From Mycobacteroides sp. LB1 (GTDB lineage Bacteria > Actinomycetota > Actinomycetes > Mycobacteriales > Mycobacteriaceae): a stretch of DNA of 64,000 nucleotides. Numbering within the stretch: position 1 is the stretch's first letter; every line of letters starts with the position of its first letter. Shown here piece after piece: positions 8,916 to 17,635 of the stretch. Both the position numbers and the translations under genes were made by a program. The notes under the pieces are model-generated. The model did not search any database. It saw only the letters and a program-made list of their open reading frames with translations, and was not told where the DNA came from. The stretch spans positions 248,001 through 312,000 of the forward strand of contig NZ_JACCFF010000002.1 in the NCBI RefSeq assembly GCF_013449725.1. Reading direction: 5' to 3'.

Positions 8916-9914
8916 TTAGTCCAGGTCAATGGGGTCTTCGGTGTGATGCACCCCTAGTTGTTCGCAGGCCGTGTTGAGCACCCGCTGTACCGCCAATGTG
9001 TCGGCGAGCGGCATCACCGCGCTCTGTGCTCTGCCGCCGAGCAGGCATTGGGTGACCTCGGCGAGTTCGTGGCTGTAGCCCCCGCCGACGGGTGGCTTCA
9101 CCATCGGCTCGGGATCAGATCCCTTGCGGTGCAGCACGATCTCGCGGGGGTGATGGAAACGGGGAAGGATGTCGATCCAGCCCTCGGTGCCGAATATGCG
9201 CGCCTGGCCGGGGGTGGGATGCAAGAGCGAGCACAGCAATGTCGCGGCGCGACCATCGTCGTACCGCAGCAGCAACCCGGCCTCGGCGTCCACATTGGTG
9301 GGAAACAACGAACCGTGGGCCACCACCGCCGCCGGATCCCCCAGAAAGTATTGGGCCAGCGAGACGACGTAGACACCGAGATCCAGCAGCGCTCCGCCTC
9401 CTAGCGCGGGGTTGAACAATCGGTCGTCGGGATCGAACGGGCGGTCTACACCGAGGTCTGCCTGGACCTGCCGGACCTCGCCGATAACGCCGTCGTCGAC
9501 AAGGGCCTTGGCCGCGACGATGGCGGGCTGAAATCGCGTCCACATCGCCTCCATCGCGAAAACTCCACGAGCCCTAGCAATATCGATGACCTCTTGCGCC
9601 CCGGATACCGTTGCGGTGAAGGCCTTCTCGACCAGGATGGCTTTCCCGGCGGTGAGCGCCGCGATGGCAATCTGTCGATGCTGGGGATGCGGGGTCGCGA
9701 TGTACACGGCATCGACGTCCGGGGCGGCGAGCACCTCCCGATAGGAGCCGTAGGCATCGGGAATCCCATGTGTCGCCGCGAAGGCCTGGGCCCGTTCGGC
9801 CGAACGGGACGCGACCGCGACGAGCTCCGCACCCGGTGTGAGCGGGAAGTCGCGGGCCACATTGCCGGCGATGCGGCCGGGTCCGATGATTCCCCAGCGG
9901 ATGGTCTCAGACAT
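8916..9914 (-). CDS. Gfo/Idh/MocA family NAD(P)-dependent oxidoreductase
   Basis: The product is 332 residues. The N-terminal Rossmann fold starts with IRWGIIGPGRIAGNVA, followed by DAVYIATPHPQHRQ and the catalytic-lysine motif ILVEKAFT (EKP-like) around residues 93-100; the C-terminal alpha/beta domain is complete (GGGALLDLGVY). The closest subgroup by pattern is the dihydrodiol/xylose dehydrogenase-like branch. The substrate is unknown. Its start overlaps the end of the upstream DUF402 gene by 8 bp, so the two are co-transcribed. Family certain, reaction not. Confidence 0.9.
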   Translation of the reverse strand: MSETIRWGIIGPGRIAGNVARDFPLTPGAELVAVASRSAERAQAFAATHGIPDAYGSYREVLAAPDVDAVYIATPHPQHRQIAIAALTAGKAILVEKAFTATVSGAQEVIDIARARGVFAMEAMWTRFQPAIVAAKALVDDGVIGEVRQVQADLGVDRPFDPDDRLFNPALGGGALLDLGVYVVSLAQYFLGDPAAVVAHGSLFPTNVDAEAGLLLRYDDGRAATLLCSLLHPTPGQARIFGTEGWIDILPRFHHPREIVLHRKGSDPEPMVKPPVGGGYSHELAEVTQCLLGGRAQSAVMPLADTLAVQRVLNTACEQLGVHHTEDPIDLD

Positions 9915-10431
9915 GGGCGTCTCCGTTCGGGTCGCGCCAGGTCAACGGCATTCCGGCATCGGCGAGCCATGAGTTCAAGTCATGTCCGTGCTGGGCGAGC
10001 TCGTCGATGGCACCGGCTGCGCGACGGATGGCGAGTTCCGTTGCGGCAGTGGATAACAGACCGTCCTTGTGCGCGTCGAGCAACTCGTCGACATCCGCCA
10101 GTTCGGTTTCGTGTCCGCAGCGCACCACCAGGTCAAGATAGTGGTCGACGGCTGTCCATTGCGATGGCCCGGCGACGAACTCACCGACGTCCAGGTAGAA
10201 GTCCTGATCACGTTCATGCCCCGGGTTGAAGTGAAAGATATTCGCTCGCAGCCCCAGCGTGGGGAGCAGCCACGACTCCAGGTAACGGAACTGTGCCCGC
10301 CCCGGCGTCGAGCGGGCCATGTACAGCCCCCACGGCTCTACCCGGTATTCGTCCACCGACCGCACAATCCCCTTGGGATCGGTGTTGGTCATGGCGTCGA
10401 CGTCGAAGATCTCGCGTTTGGGTGGGTGCAC
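9907..10431 (-). CDS. DUF402 domain protein (Rv1632c-like)
   Basis: The product is 174 residues. The beta-rich DUF402 core contains [41 protein letters not shown] and [11 protein letters not shown] with clustered acidic residues; related DUF402 proteins are metal-dependent nucleotide phosphohydrolases, but no activity is known here. Start GTG 10431 is chosen because the N-terminus ([15 protein letters not shown]) resembles the M. tuberculosis neighbour of uvrB; ATG 10392 is a shorter option. It is divergent from uvrB and overlaps the oxidoreductase downstream. Confidence 0.85.
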   Translation of the reverse strand: MHPPKREIFDVDAMTNTDPKGIVRSVDEYRVEPWGLYMARSTPGRAQFRYLESWLLPTLGLRANIFHFNPGHERDQDFYLDVGEFVAGPSQWTAVDHYLDLVVRCGHETELADVDELLDAHKDGLLSTAATELAIRRAAGAIDELAQHGHDLNSWLADAGMPLTWRDPNGDAHV

Positions 10432-10498
10432 CGTGTCTAAGTCGCCCTTTCCTTGTTGGTTCCCGGGTTGGTTTCGGGCGCGTGTCAGACCCTCGGCT

Positions 10499-10504
10499 TA
10501 CCCT
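10499..10504 (+). promoter_or_regulatory. -10 element of uvrB, leaderless arrangement
   Basis: TACCCT lies exactly six bases before the uvrB ATG at 10511, with no ribosome binding site between. This is the usual geometry of leaderless mycobacterial transcripts. No LexA (GAAC-N4-GTTC) box is visible here. Confidence 0.45.
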
Positions 10505-10510
10505 GAGCGC

Positions 10511-12679
10511 ATGGCTTTCGCAACAGAACACCCCATCGTTGCGCATTCCGAGTACCGCCCGGTGACCGACGTGCTGCGGACCGACGGGCGGTTCGAGGTG
10601 GTCAGCGAATACGAACCCGCGGGGGACCAACCCGGCGCGATCGATGACCTCGAGCGCAGGATCCGGGCGGGGGAGAAGGATGTGGTGCTGCTGGGCGCCA
10701 CGGGTACCGGCAAGTCGGCGACCACAGCATGGCTGATCGAACGGCTGCAGCGGCCGACGCTGGTGATGGCACCCAACAAGACGCTCGCCGCGCAGCTCGC
10801 CAATGAGCTTCGGGAGATGTTGCCGCACAATGCTGTCGAGTACTTCGTGTCGTACTACGACTACTACCAGCCGGAAGCGTACATCGCGCAGACCGATACC
10901 TATATCGAGAAGGACAGCTCGATCAACGACGATGTGGAACGCCTACGGCATTCGGCGACGTCGAATCTGCTCTCCCGGCGTGACGTCGTGGTGGTCGCAT
11001 CCGTGTCCTGCATCTACGGCCTCGGCACCCCGCAGTCGTATATGGATCGGTCCGTGCAGCTCGACGTCGGTCTTGAAGTGCCGCGGGACGCATTGCTGCG
11101 GCTGCTGGTGGAAATGCAGTACAACCGCAACGACCTGTCGTTCACTCGGGGCACCTTCCGGGTGCGCGGCGACACCGTCGAGATCATCCCGTCGTATGAG
11201 GAGCTGGCGGTCCGCATCGAGTTCTTCGGCGATGAGGTCGAGGCGCTGTATTACCTGCATCCGTTGACCGGAGACGTTGTCCGGCAGACCAATTCCCTGC
11301 GGATCTTCCCTGCCACTCACTATGTGGCGGGTCCGGACCGGATGGAGAAGGCTCTCGTCGGTATCGAGCAGGAGCTCGAGGACCGGCTGTCGGACCTGGA
11401 GAGCCACGGCAAGCTGCTGGAGGCTCAGCGGCTGCGCATGCGCACCAACTACGACATCGAGATGATGCGCAATGTGGGCTTCTGCTCGGGTATCGAAAAC
11501 TATTCACGGCATATCGACGGGCGAGGCGCGGGAACGCCACCTGCCACCCTGTTGGACTATTTCCCCGACGATTTCCTGCTTGTCATCGACGAGTCGCATG
11601 TGACGGTCCCGCAGATCGGCGCCATGTACGAGGGGGACATGTCCCGCAAGCGCAATCTCGTGGACTTCGGTTTCCGGCTGCCCTCTGCGGTCGATAACCG
11701 GCCTCTCACCTGGGAGGAGTTCTCCGGGAGGATCGGGCAGACCCTGTATCTGTCGGCGACACCTGGGAACTATGAACGCAGCGCGGCGGGAGGCGAGTTC
11801 GTCGAGCAGGTGATCAGGCCTACCGGTCTGGTGGATCCGCAGGTCGTCGTCAAGCCGACCAAGGGGCAGATCGACGATCTCATCGCCTCGATCCGGCAGC
11901 GCACCGAGGTCGATGAGCGCGTGCTGGTGACGACGCTGACCAAGAAGATGGCCGAAGATCTCACCGATTACCTGCTCGAGATGGGAATCCGGGTCCGGTA
12001 CCTGCACTCCGAGGTGGACACCCTGCGGCGCGTGGAGCTGCTGCGTCAGCTTCGGCTCGGCGAGTATGACGTGCTCGTGGGCATCAACCTGCTCCGTGAG
12101 GGCCTAGACCTGCCCGAGGTATCGCTTGTCGCCATCCTCGACGCCGACAAGGAGGGGTTTCTGCGCTCCAGTCGCAGCCTTATCCAGACCATCGGCCGTG
12201 CCGCGCGCAACGTGTCGGGCGAAGTGCACATGTACGCCGACAAGATCACGGACTCCATGAGGGAAGCGATCGACGAGACCGACCGACGGCGTGCCAAACA
12301 GGTCGCCTACAACGAGGCGAACGGTATCGACCCAAAGCCTTTGCGCAAGAAGATCGCCGACATTCTCGATCAGGTGTACCGCGAAGCCTCTGACACGGAG
12401 AGCAGTGAGGCGATCCAAATCGGCGGATCCGGCCGCAACTCCAGTCGCGGCCGGCGGGCACAGGGAGAGCCCGGTCGCGCGGTCAGCGCAGGGGTGTTCG
12501 AGGGCCGCGATGCCAAGAGCATGCCGCGGGCGGAGCTGGCGGATTTGATCAAGAACATGACCGAGCAGATGATGACGGCGGCGCGCGATCTGCAGTTCGA
12601 GCTGGCCGCCCGGTTCCGTGACGAGATCGCTGATCTCAAGAAGGAGCTGCGCGGCATGGACGCGGCGGGCCTCAAGTAG
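10511..12679 (+). CDS. uvrB: excinuclease ABC subunit B
   Basis: UvrB is the damage-verifying helicase of nucleotide excision repair; it receives DNA from UvrA and recruits UvrC. The product is 722 residues, the normal length. Visible parts are Walker A GATGTGKS (residues 62-69), the beta-hairpin [10 protein letters not shown] (about residue 115), the DESH box (about residue 360), helicase motifs [18 protein letters not shown] and QTIGRAARN, and the C-terminal UVR coiled coil. Start ATG 10511 follows a TACCCT -10 by six bases. It is transcribed away from the DUF402 gene, and its stop abuts the stop of convergent soxR with no spacer. Confidence 0.98.
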   Translation: MAFATEHPIVAHSEYRPVTDVLRTDGRFEVVSEYEPAGDQPGAIDDLERRIRAGEKDVVLLGATGTGKSATTAWLIERLQRPTLVMAPNKTLAAQLANELREMLPHNAVEYFVSYYDYYQPEAYIAQTDTYIEKDSSINDDVERLRHSATSNLLSRRDVVVVASVSCIYGLGTPQSYMDRSVQLDVGLEVPRDALLRLLVEMQYNRNDLSFTRGTFRVRGDTVEIIPSYEELAVRIEFFGDEVEALYYLHPLTGDVVRQTNSLRIFPATHYVAGPDRMEKALVGIEQELEDRLSDLESHGKLLEAQRLRMRTNYDIEMMRNVGFCSGIENYSRHIDGRGAGTPPATLLDYFPDDFLLVIDESHVTVPQIGAMYEGDMSRKRNLVDFGFRLPSAVDNRPLTWEEFSGRIGQTLYLSATPGNYERSAAGGEFVEQVIRPTGLVDPQVVVKPTKGQIDDLIASIRQRTEVDERVLVTTLTKKMAEDLTDYLLEMGIRVRYLHSEVDTLRRVELLRQLRLGEYDVLVGINLLREGLDLPEVSLVAILDADKEGFLRSSRSLIQTIGRAARNVSGEVHMYADKITDSMREAIDETDRRRAKQVAYNEANGIDPKPLRKKIADILDQVYREASDTESSEAIQIGGSGRNSSRGRRAQGEPGRAVSAGVFEGRDAKSMPRAELADLIKNMTEQMMTAARDLQFELAARFRDEIADLKKELRGMDAAGLK

Positions 12680-13168
12680 TCAGTCCGGATCGGCGAGCAG
12701 TCGCGCACCTGTGGAGCCATCCTCGGCGAGGACGTCGCCGGGGTTGAACAGCGTGCATTTCGTCATCGACAGGCAACCGCAGCCGATACACCCGGTGAGC
12801 TTCTCCTGCATGTCGGCGATGGCGTTCTTCCGGGCTTCCAGATGTGCGTGCCACTGCCGGGAGATTCGTTGCCAGTCACGGGTATTGGGCGTCCGTCCGT
12901 CCGGGAGGCTCGACAGTACGTCCGCGACTTCCGACAATGGGATGCCGAATCCGGTGGCGACACGGATCAGCGAGATGCGGCGCAACGCGTGACGGCGGAA
13001 CACCCGCGCATTACCCGACGTGCGTTCGGCGGGGATCAGACCGATATCGGCGTAGTAGCGAACCGCGGACACCGCGATCCCGGTACGTCTGGCCACCTCA
13101 CCTATCGGCAGCAGCTCGGCCTTGTCTTTCACCAGGCCTCCTCCGATCGCCGCACTGAGTTGATCCAT
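12680..13168 (-). CDS. soxR: redox-sensitive MerR-family regulator SoxR
   Basis: The product is 162 residues. The MerR winged-helix domain starts at about residue 20 (LPIGEVARRTGIAVSAVRYY), followed by the dimerisation helix and the [2Fe-2S] cysteine cluster CIGCGC...C (C127, C130, C132, C138), the SoxR signature. SoxR is oxidised by redox-cycling compounds and then activates a promoter with an over-long spacer. It is divergent from an MFS exporter, and a 22-bp dyad resembling the SoxR box lies between them (13177-13198). Start ATG 13168 is followed by an extra 15 or so residues before the conserved domain. Actinobacterial SoxRs usually control efflux and oxidoreductase genes rather than soxS. 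Confidence 0.93.
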   Translation of the reverse strand: MDQLSAAIGGGLVKDKAELLPIGEVARRTGIAVSAVRYYADIGLIPAERTSGNARVFRRHALRRISLIRVATGFGIPLSEVADVLSSLPDGRTPNTRDWQRISRQWHAHLEARKNAIADMQEKLTGCIGCGCLSMTKCTLFNPGDVLAEDGSTGARLLADPD

Positions 13169-13180
13169 ACTGAGTTGATC
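13154..13180. repeat. 12-bp direct repeat at the soxR start
   Basis: ACTGAGTTGATC occurs at 13154-13165 and again at 13169-13180, a 15-bp period. The first copy lies in the soxR coding start, the second overlaps the -35 of the divergent efflux promoter. Confidence 0.7.
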
Positions 13181-13205
13181 TCAAGTGGACTTTAGATCGT
13201 ACCGT
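13175..13205 (+). promoter_or_regulatory. SoxR-type operator inside a 19-bp-spacer promoter
   Basis: A -35 TTGATC (13175-13180) and a -10 TACCGT (13200-13205) are 19 bp apart, the long spacing typical of MerR/SoxR promoters. The near-perfect dyad GATCTcAAGT-GG-ACTTtAGATC (13177-13198, nine of ten pairs) fills the spacer and shares the AAGT-NN-ACTT core of the enterobacterial SoxR box. The efflux-gene ATG follows the -10 by six bases. Confidence 0.75.
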
Positions 13206-13211
13206 GTCGGC

Positions 13212-14648
13212 ATGACAGACGACCTGGAATCCGGCAGTTGGCGGGATCTGTTGGGCGGGAGGCAGCTCGGCATCATCACGGTGCTCGCAGGCGGGGTGGC
13301 GCTGTACGCGACCAATGTGTATCTCACCACCAGTCTGCTGCCGAGTGCGGTCGCAGACATTGGTGGGGAGCGTTTCTACGCATGGGTGACAACGGTGTAC
13401 CTGATCGCCTCGGTGAGCACGGCCACGGTGGTGAGCCCACTGCTCGGCTGGGCAGGTCCGCGGCGTGCATACCTCTTCGCGTTCGGCGCATTCGCCGCGG
13501 GCACCCTGATGTGCGCGGTGTCACCGGGCATGCAGGTCATGCTTGCCGGACGTGCGGTGCAAGGCGCGGCGGGCGGGCTGCTGGCCGGCCTCGCCTATGC
13601 GGTTATCAATCTTGCACTGCCACAAAGACTATGGACGCGTGCCTCAGCACTCACCTCGGCCATGTGGGGTGTCGGAACCTTTGTGGGTCCCGCGGCCGGC
13701 GGGCTGTTCGCTCAGTTCGGACTCTGGCGGTGGGCATTCGTCTCGCTGACGCTGATCACCGTGGGTATCGCCATGATGGTGCCCATGGTGTTGACGCGAG
13801 CCGAGGGCATGAACTCCGATGCTGCTCGGCACCGCATTCCCGTGCGGTCATTGCTCGTGCTCACGACGGCGACCGGCATGGTGGCCGTGGCCGCGGTCCA
13901 ATCGACACTGCCGATCATGGTGGGGTTGATCGTCGGCGCGGCCGCTCTGGTCGTCGTGTTTGTCGCCCTCGATCGCCGCTCGTCGGCGTGGGTACTGCCC
14001 AAGGCGGTATTCGCGCGCAATCCCCTGAAGTGGATCTACCTGACGATCGCTGTGCTGGCGCTGGCCTCGATGGTTGAGACGTTCATTCCGTTCTTCGGCC
14101 AGCACCTCGGCCACCTGGTCCCGGTCGCCGCCGGATTCCTCGGCGCCACGTTGGCATTCGGGTGGACCGCCGGCGAGATGGTTAGCGCGTCGGCGGACGC
14201 GAGGAGCGTGGCACGCGTGGTGACGTTCGCTCCCATCGTGGTGGCTGCGGGACTGGTCCTCGCCGGCACATTGCAGCGCGACGGCGCGACTGGCCTCGAG
14301 ATCGGCATGTGGGCGCTCGGTTTCGCAGTCACCGGTGCCGGTATCGGGATGGCCTGGCCACACCTGGCATCCGCGGCAATGTCGGTGTCTTCCGACCCGG
14401 CCGAGAGCGGGGCAGCCGCCGCTGCCATCAGCACGGTGCAACTGATCGCGGGAGCATTCGGTGCGGGACTGGCGGGAGTGCTCGTCAATCTCGGTGGATC
14501 CTCCACGCACGGCGCACATCTGCTGTTCCTGGGGTTCGCCGCCGTCGTGGTACTGGGTGTTCTCGTGTCCTCCAGAGTGTTCCGCGCCGGCACCGCGGCC
14601 GAGATGACAGATGGGTTCAAGGAAGACACAGTTCGCGCTCCCTTGTAA
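13212..14648 (+). CDS. MFS drug exporter (Rv1634-like), probable SoxR target
   Basis: The product is 478 residues with 12-14 predicted membrane helices, of the EmrB/QacA type. The N-terminal half includes YAWVTTVYLIASV, VQGAAGGLLAGLAYAVI and a motif-C-like GVGTFVGPAAGG. Start ATG 13212 (TDDLESGSWRDLL) aligns with the start of the M. tuberculosis homologue and sits six bases after the -10; GTG 13185 is an alternative that would place the operator inside the gene. The divergent soxR and its operator imply induction by redox-active toxic compounds. The substrate range is inferred, not visible. Confidence 0.9.
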   Translation: MTDDLESGSWRDLLGGRQLGIITVLAGGVALYATNVYLTTSLLPSAVADIGGERFYAWVTTVYLIASVSTATVVSPLLGWAGPRRAYLFAFGAFAAGTLMCAVSPGMQVMLAGRAVQGAAGGLLAGLAYAVINLALPQRLWTRASALTSAMWGVGTFVGPAAGGLFAQFGLWRWAFVSLTLITVGIAMMVPMVLTRAEGMNSDAARHRIPVRSLLVLTTATGMVAVAAVQSTLPIMVGLIVGAAALVVVFVALDRRSSAWVLPKAVFARNPLKWIYLTIAVLALASMVETFIPFFGQHLGHLVPVAAGFLGATLAFGWTAGEMVSASADARSVARVVTFAPIVVAAGLVLAGTLQRDGATGLEIGMWALGFAVTGAGIGMAWPHLASAAMSVSSDPAESGAAAAAISTVQLIAGAFGAGLAGVLVNLGGSSTHGAHLLFLGFAAVVVLGVLVSSRVFRAGTAAEMTDGFKEDTVRAPL

Positions 14649-14660
14649 CGGTCGCGGTGT

Positions 14661-16130
14661 ATGAACGAAACCATGCAACGTATCCTCGCGCTTACCGCCG
14701 CCGTGCTTACCCTCGCCGCCTGTGGGACAACCGAGAACCACAGCTCGCCGGCCACCGGCACCCCGTCGGGCACTGATGATCGTGGCGCGTTTCGTGACGT
14801 ATATCGGGAACTCATCGAGACCAATACGACCGCGTCGCAGGGGAGTTGCACCGAGGCCGCACAGAAGATGGCCAATCGCCTCAAGGCCGCCGGGTACTCC
14901 GACAAAGACCTAGTGCTTTTCAGCCCACCTGATCGCCCCAAGGATGGCGGCCTGGTAGCGACACTCGACGGGGCGAGTAATGCCGGGGGCCAGATAACCA
15001 AACCCATTCTGCTGCTGGCGCATATCGACGTGGTCGAAGCCAAACGTGAGGACTGGAAGCGCGATCCGTTCGCCCTCGTCGAGGAGAATGGATACTTCTA
15101 CGCGCGCGGGGCCGAGGACGACAAGGCCATGGCCGCGATTTTCATCGATAACCTCATTCGTTACCGCGTAGAGAAGTTCGTCCCGAAGCGCCCGATCCGA
15201 GTCGCGCTCACCTGCGGTGAAGAAGGCGGCGGGCAGGTCAACGGCGCCGAGTGGCTGCACCAAAACCGACCCGAGCTCGTCGATGCCGAGTTCGTCGTCA
15301 ACGAAGGCGCGGGCGGCGATCTGAGCGAAGACAACAAACCCATCCTGCTCGAAATTCAGGCAGGCCAGAAGATTTATCAAGACTTCACCCTCGAGGTCAC
15401 CGACGAGGGCGGACACAGCAGCCAGCCCGGCCCGTTCAACGCAATACGGGCACTCGGTGCCGGTCTGGACCGGCTCGCCGCCGCACCGTTCCCGGTTCAG
15501 CTCAACGACGTCACCCGCGCATATTTCACGGCGCAGGCTCCGCTGCAGCCGGGTGAAGTGGGTCGGGCCATGTCGGCAATCGTCGCCAATCCGCAAGATC
15601 CGGCCGCGACGTCGGTGCTGTCCAAGAACCCGCTGTACAACGCGATGCTCCGAACCACCTGTGTCCCCACGAAAATCGAAGGCGGGCATGCCAACAATGC
15701 GCTGCCGCAGCGCGCTACCGCGAATGTGAACTGCCGGATACTGCCCGACAGCAGCGCCGGGGCTGTTCAAGCGGCCGTTCAAGAGACCATCGTGAAGGCC
15801 ATCAACGACCCCAAGATCGCGGTGAAGCCCACCGAACCGTTCCGCACCAACGTCGCGAGTGTCCCGCCCTTGACCCCACAGATCGTCGATCCCATCAAGG
15901 CCGTCGCCGGATCAATCTGGCCGGGTGTGCCGCTTGTACCCACCATGTCGACCGGAGCGACCGATGCCATCTACTTCGGGAAAACCCCGGTCTACGGCCT
16001 CAGTGGGATATTCGCCAAGCCGGGAGAGACGCATGCACACGGCCTGGACGAACGCATCCAGGTGAAGTCGCTGTACGACGGTCGGGCATTTCTCTATCAA
16101 GTCATCAAGCTGTACGCGAACGGTTCCTGA
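14661..16130 (+). CDS. M20-family metallopeptidase lipoprotein
   Basis: The product is 489 residues. An N-terminal lipoprotein signal (LTAAVLTLAAC, Cys21) predicts export and lipid anchoring. The dinuclear zinc site of M20 peptidases is present: HID at 121-123, ARGAEDDK with D153/D154, CGEEGGG with E187/E188, and a late His in ETHAHGLDE. The dimerisation domain lies between about residues 215 and 345. M20 enzymes cleave small peptides or acylated amino acids; the substrate is not known here. It starts 12 bp after the MFS gene, so a shared transcript is possible. Confidence 0.92.
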   Translation: MNETMQRILALTAAVLTLAACGTTENHSSPATGTPSGTDDRGAFRDVYRELIETNTTASQGSCTEAAQKMANRLKAAGYSDKDLVLFSPPDRPKDGGLVATLDGASNAGGQITKPILLLAHIDVVEAKREDWKRDPFALVEENGYFYARGAEDDKAMAAIFIDNLIRYRVEKFVPKRPIRVALTCGEEGGGQVNGAEWLHQNRPELVDAEFVVNEGAGGDLSEDNKPILLEIQAGQKIYQDFTLEVTDEGGHSSQPGPFNAIRALGAGLDRLAAAPFPVQLNDVTRAYFTAQAPLQPGEVGRAMSAIVANPQDPAATSVLSKNPLYNAMLRTTCVPTKIEGGHANNALPQRATANVNCRILPDSSAGAVQAAVQETIVKAINDPKIAVKPTEPFRTNVASVPPLTPQIVDPIKAVAGSIWPGVPLVPTMSTGATDAIYFGKTPVYGLSGIFAKPGETHAHGLDERIQVKSLYDGRAFLYQVIKLYANGS

Positions 16131-16305
16131 TGCTCGCCGAGTGACGGTGCTCATAACCAGATTGAGGCGCAGGCCATACTGACCCGCGCAGTCGACAAGG
16201 GAAAATCACGGGCATAGCCAGACACAATCAGCCAAATGGCGCATGGCCGGGGTCCTTCCCGGCTAATCTCACGTGGCCTGGTCAAACGGAACTGGAGGAC
16301 CTTTC
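16131..16305 (+). promoter_or_regulatory. intergenic region before the universal stress protein
   Basis: It contains a hairpin GCCGGG-N6-CCCGGC (16246-16263) and a good ribosome site GGAGGA just before the next ATG. I do not see a DosR-type palindrome. Confidence 0.4.
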
Positions 16306-16746
16306 ATGAGCGCATACAGCACTGTCGTTGTCGGTACTGACGGATCGGATTCGTCGTACCGGGCGGTCGCCCGCGCTGGAGCCATCGCGGGTGCGGCGGG
16401 CGCCAAGCTCATCGTCGCAACCGCGTATTTCCCGGAGAACAACGCCCAAACGGCCGATGTCCTGAAGGATGACGCCTACAAGGTCACCGGCAAGGCACCC
16501 GTCTACGACATCCTGCGCACCGCCCGCGAGCGCGCGGCGACCGCGGGTGCGACGAGCGTGGAAGAACGCTCGATCGAGGGAGCGCCGGTGGATGCGCTGC
16601 TGCAGCTGGTGGTGGATTCCAAGGCCGATTTGCTGGTAGTCGGCAATGTCGGTCTGAACACCATCGCCGGACGTCTTCTGGGATCGGTTCCTTCAGATGT
16701 GGCGCGTCGCTCCAAGTGCGATGTGCTGATCGTTCACACCACGTAA
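16306..16746 (+). CDS. universal stress protein, Rv1636-like
   Basis: The product is 146 residues, identical in length to M. tuberculosis Rv1636. It has the UspA fold with an N-terminal VVVGTDGSDSS and the nucleotide-binding signature G-2x-G-9x-G-S in VVGNVGLNTIAGRLLGSV. The Rv1636 family binds cAMP as well as ATP and is thought to buffer cytoplasmic cAMP (established for the homologues). Start ATG 16306 has the ribosome site GGAGGA. A class III adenylate cyclase lies at 34.2 kb in this window, so both ends of a cAMP circuit are present. Confidence 0.94.
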   Translation: MSAYSTVVVGTDGSDSSYRAVARAGAIAGAAGAKLIVATAYFPENNAQTADVLKDDAYKVTGKAPVYDILRTARERAATAGATSVEERSIEGAPVDALLQLVVDSKADLLVVGNVGLNTIAGRLLGSVPSDVARRSKCDVLIVHTT

Positions 16747-16772
16747 ATCCGGCCAGCGCGAACGGGGCGAGC

Positions 16773-17450
16773 TCACCAGCCTCGTTCGCGCCATTCGCCG
16801 AGCGATCCACGTTCGGTGCCCACAGTGGTGTCATCACCGTGTCCGGGGTACACGATCGCGGAATCGGGATACGCGCCGAACAGCCGCTCGCTCACATCGT
16901 CGAGCAGCTGGTCGAAGTCTCCGGGATTGAATGTCTTGCCGACGCCGCCGGGGAACAGCGAATCCCCGGTGAACAGGTGTGTGACACCACCTGCCGTGAA
17001 CGCCAGCGCCACTGAGCCCGGTGTGTGTCCGCGCAGGTGGATCACGTCGAAGTGCAGGTCACCGATATCGAAGCTGTCGCCTCCGGCCAGTAGCGTCGTG
17101 GGCTGCACAGGTAGCGGTCCAGCGTCCAAATCATGTGCGGCACTCGCGGATTGGGTCTTGTCGACGATCGCCTCAAGGGCCTGCCAGTGATCGAAATGCT
17201 GATGTGTGGTGACGATGAGATCGATGTTCGGGGCGTTCTCGTCCAGCAGGGTGGCCAACCGCTCGGCGTCGTTGGCTGCGTCGATCAGCAGCGACTTTCC
17301 GGTGTTCGTGCAGGTCACGATGTATGCGTTGTTGTCCATCGGCCCCACCGAGGCCTTGATGATGGTCGCGCCGTCCACGGTGCGACGTGCCACGCCGGAA
17401 CCGGGTTCGATGTGACCGGAGTAGTTGTCGTCGATGGTGATGGAGGTCAT
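16773..17450 (-). CDS. MBL-fold metallo-hydrolase (Rv1637c-like)
   Basis: The product is 225 residues. Metallo-beta-lactamase fold motifs: TTHQHFDHW (HxHxDH type), LRGHTPGSVAL, LFTGDSLFPGG and YPGHGDDT. It resembles glyoxalase II-like hydrolases, but the substrate is unknown. Start ATG 17450 is chosen over GTG/ATG codons further up because the N-terminus then matches the usual family start, and TACGGT sits eight bases upstream on the minus strand (leaderless geometry). It is convergent with the usp gene and divergent from uvrA. Confidence 0.9.
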   Translation of the reverse strand: MTSITIDDNYSGHIEPGSGVARRTVDGATIIKASVGPMDNNAYIVTCTNTGKSLLIDAANDAERLATLLDENAPNIDLIVTTHQHFDHWQALEAIVDKTQSASAAHDLDAGPLPVQPTTLLAGGDSFDIGDLHFDVIHLRGHTPGSVALAFTAGGVTHLFTGDSLFPGGVGKTFNPGDFDQLLDDVSERLFGAYPDSAIVYPGHGDDTTVGTERGSLGEWRERGW

Positions 17451-17635
17451 AGGTCCACACCGTAGTTGTGATGTGCGCTCGGCGCGAAGAGCGTCGGCCG
17501 GGCACATCGACGCGAGGGTTGTCGGTGCCTCGCCCTAGCATGGAGTCGACGACTCAACCGGCGTGGTTCCTGCTTGGGAACACAGCCGCTGAGCTTTGCG
17601 AAAACACCCGGAAGGTGCAGCGTGAAAGGACACAG

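Noticed and set aside
12840..13195. Open frames opposite soxR
   Set aside because: They overlap the well-supported SoxR cysteine motif gene and lack start signals.
17451..17635. LexA/SOS box before uvrA
   Set aside because: No GAAC-N4-GTTC type palindrome is present.
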